Part shown: one piece after another, positions 25,001 to 37,000 of the stretch
How the letters are laid out: the number at the start of each line of letters is the position of its first letter
Position numbering within the stretch: the first letter of the stretch is position 1
Notes under the pieces: generated by a model
What the model saw: only the letters and a program-made list of their open reading frames with translations
Database searches by the model: none
Told to the model about the DNA's origin: nothing
Program-made: the position numbers and the translations under genes
NCBI GenBank assembly: GCA_963978905.1
Contig: OZ022256.1
Location: forward strand, 37,186,001-37,250,000
Origin: Trichostrongylus colubriformis
Lineage: Eukaryota > Nematoda > Chromadorea > Rhabditida > Trichostrongylidae
DNA length: 64,000 bases
Direction of reading: 5' to 3'

Positions 25001-28000
25001 AAAACCTTGCCGAAGTGAAGGGGAATCGGTCGACCTTCGTGGGAATCAGGGCGCAACTTTTGAGGCTCTCTTTCTTCCTTTGCAAAATTCATTTGATACT
25101 TCAGGAAGCGCGTTAGCTTCAACTCCTACTTACATCATCTACAAGCACAAATCGTGAGTTTTCCTATGATGAGGTAGCGGATCAAATGACCGGACGTACA
25201 ACTCTATTCTCTTTGCTCGATCACCTCAAAATCCGTTTAGAGATAAGCACGGTTTCGACTTCTTTCGTTGGTTTATATCAAAATTACGCGATAGCCTTTG
25301 AGGAAGCTATAGAGGCGCGTAATTTTCGACAACCTCTCAATACGACCCCATGGCGACCATCCGAAATCTACGTGTCAAGGCGTTACTTGATAAAGCCACG
25401 AATGGTCACTGAATGTCGCTATTGAACTGTTCGATGACACTGCAACTATGTGTGATCCTGAAAGAACCGCACTTTGCTCTGAGGCGTTTTGGTAAGAACT
25501 TATTGTGCGCTGAAAAGGAGGACATTCGAATTTCACCATGCAGTCGTCTGCAGTGTCGAAGTATAATAACAATCCCACTGTCCATGCTGCAGTGCCCTCC
25601 GGACACATACTGTTGAACGACAATTGCTATCGGAATCAAAGCAGGCAGGAAAAAGGAAAAAAAACGTTGCCTTGAGCTCAAGTGGGCAGAACACTTGCAT
25701 CGGGCTGTTCATATGACAATTTGATCCATTCTCCCTCAGTTCTGATAAATAAACGTAAGTCACCGATTGTGAAATGAAATACGAATTTTCAGCGTTTCTA
25801 GGACATTCAAAAGTTTGAAATGATACCAATTCCGCCTGATTCATGCTTATCTTGATCCAGCAATGCACTAGTTACAATCCTTTGTTGTACTAAACGGTGT
25901 CCGCTCGAGATTACCTTATCTCGATGCATACAGCGAGCAAAGTCGCTAATCAGCAATTGCTCGAAGATGTTTCTGTTGTCAGAGTGCAATCGATCGCAGA
26001 CGCGTGGCTCTTTCAGAAATATACCCAATGGAAAATGGTAGCTCTTTTTGCCAACTAGATTGGTGCCGTACCATTCCCATTAAAGTGTAAGTTCTGATAG
26101 TAAATAAGAAATATATCCAGTACACACCATTTCTAGTACAACAGAAGGTGCATGCTTATGACGAAAATTGCCCACAAAAGTCAATTTTTTGTCTCTGCCC
26201 ATTAATATCTCGCAGCCCTGCTCTTTTGGGGACGGAGCAGAAAAGTTTGGGCCGCAGGAGCTCCCTACTGCCACCGTAGAGGGAATGTTAAGTATTACAC
26301 CTACCGCCTGCATAATTCAAGCTCTGTTTACGTCCGTAAGCTTACTTCGACGCTTCCAGTTTGGTGGAACGCAGTAGTTGGGTCGTATCATTCAAATGGG
26401 GCGCGTTCTCAGGTACAATTTGTTGTGATTCCTTGTGACAGCATTGCTCGTTTTTGATTAAAATTCACACCGAGTACAAAGCAGCCCATCGAGTCATAAA
26501 ATTTATAACACTTTGCAGTGCCTTATTAAGTGTGGCTGTTGGTATTTTAATTTTCTATAACGTACTGGATATTTCACTTCTATCAGGCTTTTTTTGTGAA
26601 GATGGACACCTGCGTGCTTTGATTAGATAACATGATGAGTAAGTGAAAAAGGAGGAGTTCTGCAATGATTGACCTAGGAATAAGGAAGCGCAATAATTGC
26701 ATTTCAAGCCACGAAAACAAAAGCTTGAAGCGAAAACACCTAGAGGGAGTTCCTTGTGTGTAATTCTGCAGTTGCACGCGGAGTACATAGCGATTGCAGT
26801 CCCCAATTTTCTGGCTTCTTAGTTTAACCGCCAAAAATCCTCTCATTTTCTTGTGCCCCTGAGATTATTTCTAGGAGTGTTGTATTCAACTGCTAATTTT
26901 GGGTGAGATAGGGTAGATTCTGCGAATGAGTGAAATAACATTAGTCTTCTATCTCATGATTGTGCTACCAGGTCTTGCTTTGCTTCTAGGTTTTAAATGG
27001 CTTATCATTGAGCTATAAAGAGACTTCTTTTTCTTCGTTACAACCCATCCTTTTGTGCGATTCAAACGAAGGGAAAACGTAGCCGCTCTAAACTTTGCAT
27101 ATGTATTGTTCTCTGAAGGCCAGGCAACCGATAGTCCTCACTGCCTCAGAATGCCTGAGCTTCTAATTGGCTTGAGTAGCTGAAATCTCGGAAATTTAAG
27201 TTATCAAGTCAGTCTCATACCAACTACAATGAATCAACCAATTTCTCAATCCCCTACGCTACGAATTTCTACCGAAACACCATGGCTCAATCCAAAAAGA
27301 CTGAGATTCGCATCATATTTCTAGCGTTTGAAATCACTTAACTCATTCCATTCTTAGAAAGCAGCTCATATTATCTCCTCTATTATTGTTGGAACACAGA
27401 TAATTGTCTATATAACGTGAGCTCACCGTTTCAGGAAACCAAAATCTAATAAATGTCCCTTCACCACGGCAGATTCCTTCTGGCAATGCAAATTACCAAG
27501 GCTACAAAAGCGCTGTCGACCTCTTCAAGTACGTGGCTACCCCACATATCTTCGTTGAGAAAGTCCTACGATGAATGATATTTTCAGGTCGTCGCTTGAC
27601 ACTTCTGTAAACCCATGCGATGATTTCTACCAGTACACATGTGGCAATGTAGGACCAGATATGAGCTTTGACGCTTCAGACGCGGAAAACATGAAGAATA
27701 TGGTACAGCAGCTGACAAACCTCACCTACGTGAACGCCGGGGTTCGTTTTTCGTCACAACTCGGCATTCTGTTCTGGAACTATGTTAGGGTGATTGAACG
27801 TTAAAATTGAGAAGAAAAGGATATTGGAGTCTCTTTTGGCACTTAAATCATACGAAAGCAAGTTACTGAAGTTGTCTCTTTATACAGTCCTCAAAATGAC
27901 AATTTACATTGGGAAAGATTTGACCGTTGGAGTGTTGAGGCGAAATTTCCGCCGAGTATTCAGGAAGTAGGGTTAACCGCAATGTGTTATTTGTCTCATA

Positions 28001-31000
28001 AGTTCCCAACTACCGTGGCTGATCTTTGATTTTTAGTTTTGTTATTTCGCTGTCATATAACTCGAATCGGTAGTACACGCGCGCGCACTAGCATCACAAG
28101 GTGGGAAAGTCTTTTCCATGAGTTCAGACTTGTATCATGGACCTCTTACGCAGATCCTCTACGATACCTTAATAACATAATGTTGGGCAGGCACACATGA
28201 GCTCCATGAAAAGCCACGGGAAACATAGCTACATGTGGAGACGTGGATCTCATGAAATTTTCATGGATTTCCAAATCTCATGAAAATGTCTCATTGTTAT
28301 AATTTATTTCGAAGCATCGAGGGGACCATGCCACATGACTGCTAGTCTGCCTTAGCACCTCTCATGAGCTTGGCCCAGGGCGCCGGTAATGTGTGGTTAA
28401 TCCTACTTGTAACCTGGCCTCTGAAAGGTCCGATGCTCGCTGAAACACCAACTCGAGGAGCTCCCCGAAAACTTTGTACAATCTTGGTGAAGCTGCAGAC
28501 AGTGGAAGGCTAGTTGGCGAAAACGGTAATTGCGGACCACATTATCAGGGGAGTAGTAAAACTTTGGATACTTCCAGATATATTAGGTAGCCTAAAAAGT
28601 CTTTTCGTATTTTTAAATACCGCTTTTTCCCTCAAAACTGCTTTCCAGAAAATTTCTTCTGCACATATATATGTAGTACAACTCCACACGCATCTATAGG
28701 TATTGTTGTCTTCCATCTCCCGGATAACCCTTTTCGGCAAAATAAAAATATCAAAAGTCTCTTCATTTCCAATTCCGATTTTTTTCTTTGAATGGCGTTA
28801 GAAAGGGAAAGGAAAAAGTGATAATCCGATGGAGCAAGATCAGGGCTATAAGGCAGCAATTTTTATCTAAGCTCGAAAATTTTTTAAAAGAGAAAATTCA
28901 AAAAAAATTTTACCACTAGTGAAAAAATGACTCGCCAAAAAATTCTCGAGCTTGGATAAGAATTGCTGCCCCATCCACCTTATAGCCCTGATCTTGCTCC
29001 ATCGGATTATCACCTTTTCCTTTCCCTGTCTAACGCCATTCAAAGAAAAATTTTTTTATAATTTTTTATTGAAAATGAGATTGACCGTTGATATGTTTAT
29101 TTTGCTGAAAAGGGTTATCCGGGAGATGGGAGACAATAATACTTATAGATGCGTGTGGACTTGTACTACATGTGTATGTACAGAAGAGATTGCTGGAAAG
29201 CAGTTTGGAGGGAGAAAGCGGTATTTGAAAACACGAAAAAACTTTTTAGACTACCCAATATTTACAGAAGTAGTTCCAAAGTGGCCCGTAACTTATGGAT
29301 CAACCTAGTGGTTTTCCTTTCGCTCCACTTTGTGCTGTCGAGAAGGGCTTCGCCCATAGTACGTGATGGTGAACAGGAAAGATCTATGGTACCAAATGAT
29401 ATATAGTCCATCTCCCGAAAACTGATTGGGCGTGTCCTTCGAACTTGGGTGAATGGCGAGAGTGAGAGTACGTGGCGAGAGTGAGAGTGTGTGGCGGGGT
29501 GAGAGAATTGAGAAAGTGTTACACGTTTGTACAAGTCCGTAGGACACGCCTACTCAATTTTTGGGAAATGGACTGTAGTCAAAAGGCACACCACACGATA
29601 ATCAGATTCGTGGGTTTTTTTCTAGGGCAAGCAGGTCCCTAGATAACTGCAATGGGCTGCACTTTCTTCCGGTTGCACGGTGCACCCACATAGTGTTGTG
29701 CCCGCTTAAATATAACAAAGTCACGCCCACTACCAAATCACGCCCAGCCTTAGACGAACTAATTTCCAAGTAGGCGCTTAATGAGAGAAGGGAATTCGCA
29801 ATGAGAAAAACTAGTTCCATTGAACAGCCATTTGACGATGAAGGCAGCTTTCACGTTGAAAATTCGTTCGTCTGAGGCCAGGTGCGATTTGGTTGAGTGG
29901 ATGTGGCTTACTTTTGTTCAAGCATGCACAACACCGTGATAGTGCACCGTGCCGTGACAATAGTGCAGTCTGAGCATTTATCCAAGGACCTACTGGCCCC
30001 AAAAAGGCAAGCCATAAGTCTGTTTATCGCCTGGTGTGGATTCAAACATGGAGCCTGTGTCGAGCGAAGAAACCACGGAGCTAACAGTCGAACTGTTTCC
30101 AGATCATAATCAACTCGCTCTTGTACAACAAATAGTCTCTATTTGTCTCTATTCTTTTTCTACTTTTTCGAGTTATACAATCGGCCAAGGGGTGTGTGGT
30201 CGCTTTGCAATGCACTGTAACCCAATTCGAGTGTCCTGTCGCGCATCTTTCTGTTGAGCTTTGCAGCGGTGAGAGAGGGTTTCAACCTCTTCCGCACTAA
30301 ATATTATCATATCGTTTGTAGCTTCTAATGTTGTGTATTCAAGCCTGATCCAGTGAAGCAAGTAGCGTACTACTTCAAAAAGTGCGTCGCGGCAAGAATG
30401 AACTGGACGAGCGTGGTGGCTGATGGGAAGATGGTCAAGGATGCTATCGATCAAATGGCAGCAGGTGCAAATGAACAGCTGAACTTCACACCACAGTAGC
30501 CACGTGTGTGTAATCGAGGATCGTGAATGTTGCTTATTTCAGGAGAAGTTCCGTACCAGAACGAGACACAGTTCCCATTTTACATGTTCTATCAAACGGA
30601 GACTGTGAAGCCGTTCTCCGACAAAGTGGGCTTGGCATACCTGCTAGGTAGGTGGTAACTTCAAGCTGTTTCAGAGAAAGTTGAAAGCGTGCCCTTTTTT
30701 TCCGTTTGGAACGTAGAGCTCCAGTTTCGCTTTACCGTCTTCAGTTTAGTTTTCTTTCATTGAGCATTTGTCAGATAGCGAATGGTTAGAAATTTGGGTG
30801 GTTAGGACATCTTCATCGTAGCTACTGCAGTTCTACCTTTCTTTCTTTCTAGGTTACCCGGCTGGACAGAACGGAGCTCCTAACCTAGTCACACCCTCAG
30901 TTGACACCAACTGGAAGGATCCCCATGGAAAGAACGGCTACGCGTTCTTTATCGATCAACCAACAACACTAATTCCGTACACATATCATGTCAAGGCTTG

Positions 31001-34000
31001 GGACATGTATCAGAAAACGTGCGTTTCTCACTTCGACTGTACATAAATCCATGCAATCTACTTGCATCAGCACTTGAGAACGATTTGCCCGAGGGTCAAC
31101 CGATGGACACTTTAGTTCGACACAAGTGTGATGGGAAGTCATCATTAGGAATGGGGTAATGAGGCCTAGTCGGTTTTAATAGATATTTCAGCTTTCCTCA
31201 GGATCATGGTAGTGGAAGCAGCGCCACTAACATGATCCTAGACCGCACTACCTAAGATACGGGGCTAACAGGGAACGCAGGCATTAACAGTGAGCTTGTA
31301 AATTCTTTTGAAGAGACTAAGCTCACCTTTCTATGGTTATATGGGAAAGACTTGAAAAATCGAATCGTGATTCGGCAGTGGGGGAGAAGTACCATGGCAG
31401 CAACATGAGAAACGACATGTGCGGCATCAACATCAGCGTCAAAAAAATTCATAAAAACACATCTTTTTATAGGAACTGAGAACATGACAAGAACGCTTTC
31501 AATTGACACTTGACACCCCTTCCCCCCTCCCCTTCATCAAAAGGAGCACCCTAAGCGAGTTATTGGGATTGAGAACAGGTGCGGGGCAGAATGTGCTCAT
31601 TCAGCAGACATTTACTAGGACCTACTTTGAGCCTACCTTTGTTTCACCGGCGCTCATTACAATGCTTAGCAAAGAATCCATAGTGTGCTGAAGATTGGTA
31701 TCGAACTGACTATCTTCATAGTGTCTACTCTTATCGTGGAGGTGCTCTGAAACGTTAGCGCCGGTTTCTGCTGTAGTGTGAGTGTGTCGGTCACCTATCG
31801 TTGCGCCTAAGCGGATGGCTGATTGAAATTCTTTGTCCGGAAACTGCTTTGAAATAAATAAAAGCAATATTCAGGCTACTGAATGGAATCAAGGATACAA
31901 TGAATGCATTCGCTAAGACACAAGGAGTCAAGCTAGACCAGACTACACTAGCCAATGATGCCGCCGATATTGTCAACTTCGACCATCTTCTCGCCATGAC
32001 TTACAGGTCCGTCATTCTATGGACGATGGCTGCAAAAGGTTACAGCAGCTTGTTTCAGTACCGACGATACAACACGCAGGCAATTTGATCGCAGCTACAA
32101 TCCAATGACCATCAACCAGCTTCTACAAACCTATCCGAAAATAAGTTGGCATACGTTCACATCAGAAGTATGTTTGACTTTAGGATCCATAATCACTCCC
32201 AAAATGCTCAACAAATTCAGGCTGTCGGAAGCGCTCAACACGTCCTGCAGAAACTGTTCAGTGATCCCACGTACAATTATATCGTAATGGAACCGGCCAA
32301 ATTACAGGCACTACATGACATGCTTGGAAATGAAACCAGTAAGCCTCGTTGATTATCGTGCTAGAACTACAACAAGAATCAGACCATGGGTGTCAATTTT
32401 GCAATGTTGCAGTTGTTTCCGCTCGTACTCTTGTCAACTATGCATACTATCACGTGGTAGACTCACTTGCCGATTTTCTACCTCCAAATACTGCTACGGT
32501 GAGTACATTGATTTTTTGATAAATCGCCCCATAAAGACTAGGAAAAGCCGATGTTACGCCGTGCACGTCTGTTGTCCTATAACATGCATGGCTTTTGGTG
32601 GACATCGGGGCTTCGCATGTAGGTGGCTAGCAACTTGTCCGTTCTTAAGAAATGCTATATTTGATGACTGCTAGTAATAGAGCTGGCTGAAACTAGTGCT
32701 GAGGTCAGGGTTGGACCATGACGAATTAAAAATTTTGCCAACCGAATTCAGGCAGAGCAACCGATTATTACAGGAAGAGTCTCGTAGCCTGCGTCGTTTG
32801 CGCATCCAGCGGCCACCAGCAGGGAAACGTCGCATCCGAGCAGGTCTGAAGATTTTTTGAATGACTTTATTCATATGTCTTACTATATAGGGATTTGCGT
32901 GAGATTGAGTCGAGCAGCTAACCCATTGTCCATCAAAAGTCTTTGATGATTCCTAGGATAACAGCGAACAGGATACAGGGTGATTGCTCGCATAAATGCC
33001 TACAATTATTGAAAGCACGCATTACAAGCTTTTCATAAGGAAATGACCACAGAGTATAAAGTCTATGTGAAGTTTTACTTCCACGCTTTTTTTTTCCTTT
33101 CCTTGTTTCATGCGTTTGTTGCTGTTTCTTACTTCACTTATTTTACTTGTCATGAATGAAATCAAAATCGCCCTACGCGCCATCAAACGACAATGGTAGC
33201 GGCTTTCTTTGCACACCACCAGGAACTCGGCCACTAAAGCGTGCCACACGAGGTGTAGCGCGTTAATCGCAAGATCGCAGTAGTGTTTCAACGCGAGTTT
33301 CCAAAACATTATCTCGTTTGAGCTCGAATGCTCGTTTACATTGAATAGTGTTTCTATACACGTTTCTCTTTCTTGACCCCCTTTCGTTGTTGTTTTGGCG
33401 TTTGCAGGCAGTGGTAGGGGTAAGTCGTTGTATCAATCATTCCAATCTTTAATACTGACCGGTGGATGGTTTCACTACGGAAGCCGGCACGTCAATCGCC
33501 TGTGAATTCGATTACGGCAGTAATATAATAAAAATAATTGTACTACTATTCTTGCTACTTTACAACTCAGTCATTCTTCGGCGAAGTCGACCACAGCAGG
33601 CGGCTCCGATATGGAAGGCGGAGCCTGTTAAACGCATGCCTTCTCAATTTCACCTAATAAGGTCTTCTTAGACAACCAGTATTCATTTGGATAAATCACT
33701 CCAAAGCTCCCTCCCTCCCACATCACCGCGACCACGTCCTTATAGCCATAATTGAAAAAGGAAGTATAAAAAATGTATTAGGTCATTCCATGAGTACTAT
33801 CGTTTTTTCAAACGGAGATTATTCCCATGAAGTTACAAACTTTTGCAGCATGTCGTGTGTCATTCAAAAGCGAGTTTTCTGCTCTAAAAATGACATGTTA
33901 TTTTTCTGTGTTCGTCACAATGCGGCCGATTTTCTGGCTGACGAACTGGTTGGCTTATCCGACAAAAATTTACCAAACCGGCATTTAATCAAAACACTAT

Positions 34001-37000
34001 GCTTTACCTAAGGAAAATTAACCAATCATGTGTCCCGTACTTAGCTCCGGCATCATCTGCAAGTTCCATCAGTAAATTGCTGAAAAAGTCGCTCCGCTCA
34101 TTTTCCACATTTGTTTCTTCCGCCACAACTCGATGATTTTTGACAATCCCTTCGAACCAAGGCAAGAAAATTTTCTCTACCAATCAGTTGAAAGAGTGGT
34201 GAAACGTCAAGTAAAGGTAAGGACTAAGGACAGGGAAACATCACTGAACGGATTTCTTGAATTTCTGTTGAGAAATATATTGCGCGTTTTGAAATTCAAT
34301 ATGAATCACCGCGAAAACAAACAACATATTTTCGATAGCGTAGAAGGAATACTTCCGAATGATCCATAAGACAATGCTGGGCGAGAGTTTTTAAAAGAAA
34401 AATTTCATTTTGAGTGAACGTGAAAGCTTTCGAAAAAACGGATTTTAGAAAAAGAACGACGTGACTCCTCGTTTATGTAACTACCGGGAATCGCAGGAGA
34501 CGTCGGGACTAACTGAGTAAGGGACATATGATTGGTTAATTTTCCCAAAGTGAAATTTAATGTTTTAATCAATTGCCGGTTTGGCCAATTTTTGCCTGCG
34601 CAGAGGTGCAATTTTATAGAAAGAACTTTTGCTTGAACTTACTTATGGAATGACCCAATAGTAATTTTTACGGCAACGAAGAGAATAGGAATGAAATGGC
34701 TAAAAATCCAATGGGGGCTTCCCGTTTTCATGCAGCCTAGCGCACTGTGCGAATATCATAAATTCGCACAAGATTGCGTTGGTTGCGCGATCCTAGCCTG
34801 ATCCAGTTCAAATATGTACCTGCTCCAGTTCAAACATCCAGGCTTACAGCCCTATCCTAGCCTTGACTGTCGCGCGTTGCATCACTTAATATCGGTCGAA
34901 ACCAAGCGAATCTGTCATGCGTGGACGGCGCGCGATGATGCTGGTGCGATTGTTGCCGTATATGATGATGGGTAGATAGATGGCGTGCGTGCTTCAAGGG
35001 GCGTAAATGCTTAAAAGTCAATAAGACTGCTACTTCTGCGAATTTCGCTGTGAACCACCTCCTAACACCCCAGTGCCTGTTTATTGCAAGCATTCATTTT
35101 TTGAACATCATGGGACAAGGCACTCGAATCGGGTGGTCACGCTGCGCAACTTGCATCATTCTAGGCTTATGGCTCCGTCAAGGATCTCTCAACGAGAAAC
35201 CGTATTTTGGGTTGAAAGTTAATGGATGGAGGGGTCGTATTCATGAAAAAAAATTTTCATTGACGCTAGGCTCAACTCTGAGCGTGACTGCTACCTAATC
35301 GCATTTCAGTTCGAGAGCTCGGCAGTAGTAACAGAAACTGGGTCTTATAGTGTTGCCTCATTCACTGTACTCTCCCCCGCCCCCTTTACTTCCCCCCTCC
35401 GAACTTCAGAGATTTTTTCAAGTTTCTCGGAAGGCTTTGGTGAGGAAAAAAAGTCGAAACGAAATTTAGACTGCGTAAGGGTGACATTGGCCGAATTCTT
35501 GAAGAAATCGTCCACGAGAAAAATTGAGTTTCCTTGATACACTCACATTTATGTTGCTTTTGCCTAATAGGGGCCGCTACAAAGTTCACGCGAAAAAGTG
35601 AGATTCCGGCTGAGGTGCAGCTCTCCAAATTCTCGGACTGGTGGGTGGGCTTCGAGTAAAAGCCCCGTCCTATCGTCTGCCGCGGTCGGGAACGGAGAGT
35701 CAAACTGTTTACTCTACCTCTTGTTCCTGCAAAGCTCCGACCACGGCGAACGACGGGGTGGGCATAGGCTCGGAGATTCCGCCCACTTGGCCGAGACATT
35801 GTGGTGCTGTGTCTTAGCTAGATTCACATTTTTTCGCGTGAAACGCTACATGCGGCCCACATTAGGCAGCATAAACATATGGGTAATAGAAAACTCATTT
35901 TTTCGTGGACGATTCCTTTAAATGCGGTTTCCGGTGGAAGAGACATTTGACGCTGCCAGCAAAATCAGAATTCGTGATCGATACTGTTCCTGGCTCCATT
36001 GCTGATTATCATCTGATAGAATGATAAGGGGTACAAAATGGAAAATGAGAAAAATGCTCCGCTTATTTCCGGACAACGTATTAACTGTAAAATACTCTTA
36101 TGAAATGCGAAATAACAGGTCTCTTGGTAAAGTTCAGATATGAGATTGAAGTACTTCATGGCAATGACGTAAAATTTTGCAGAAGAGAAGCGGTTTCTGC
36201 GTAAACACTATGACGACATCAGCCAGGCTCAGAGTGATTGTGCCATGGAAACGGTCTTCATGTTGCCGGTATACATTCTCCTCATTTGAAAAATATTTAT
36301 CAATTATTTTATCACATCATTGTTTAATATGGCGTAGTTAGTATGTGTTTGAGATCAGGTGTGGAATTGGACTTTACAATTACCTTATTGGTACTATCGT
36401 TCGTAGCCCTATTCGCTATGCCCTTCCTTTTTTGAGTCCTCCTGATATTTCTTTCATACTGGATCCCGAGTCGCTTTTCTTCTTTCTAAAGTGCTTAAGA
36501 AATCCTGCCATCGACCACCTCTCAGAGTATTGGAAGAAGTTAGAACTACTGCTCCACTTCAAACGTCAACAGAGACTTCAGAAACGACCTTTTGTCAAGT
36601 ATTTCTGGCTTTCGAGAATTTTTCAAAGATGTAATGGGTGCTTCCACGACTTCCGAATTCCGCTGATAAAAAGAGCTTCCATTGCTCACTTAGAAAATGC
36701 TGCGTGCAAAATAGTGGAAATTTCATGTACCATGGAAGTCTCGTTTTTGAGTGCTATATTAATCATTCAGAATAGATGTTATTCCGAATGCATGTATCCT
36801 CTGATAAGGTAACTGCTCTCCCTTGAGTCAATGCCTCCACAAACTTTCCAGCGAAAATCTCCCGAAAAACCGCGAAAGTTTCCTAATATACATAAACTAA
36901 TCAAAAAATGAACAAAACAAGCTTTGCTGAATTGAGCAATCGCTGCCGCATGCCCACTGTCGTTCTCAATCAGGTCGCATTTGGAAGGTAAATAAATATA

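Larger units (their letters stand above)
27742..30343 (+). other. Intron 4 of the M13 gene (2.6 kb) with transposon insertions
   Basis: Holds the inverted mariner pair (28583-29258) and a TA-flanked MITE (29404-29577), described separately. The remaining sequence shows no recognisable exon. Confidence 0.65.
32503..36182 (+). other. Intron 11 of the M13 gene (3.7 kb)
   Basis: Contains the long-TIR element 33778-34658 and the fold-back element 35503-35916. No further exon recognised. Confidence 0.6.

Noticed and set aside
32748..32852. Possible extra M13 exon between exons 11 and 12
   Set aside because: It has an AATTCAG acceptor and a GTCTGA donor, and one frame is open, but the phase does not fit exon 11 and the peptide does not match the family at this point. 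Exons 11 and 12 join correctly without it.
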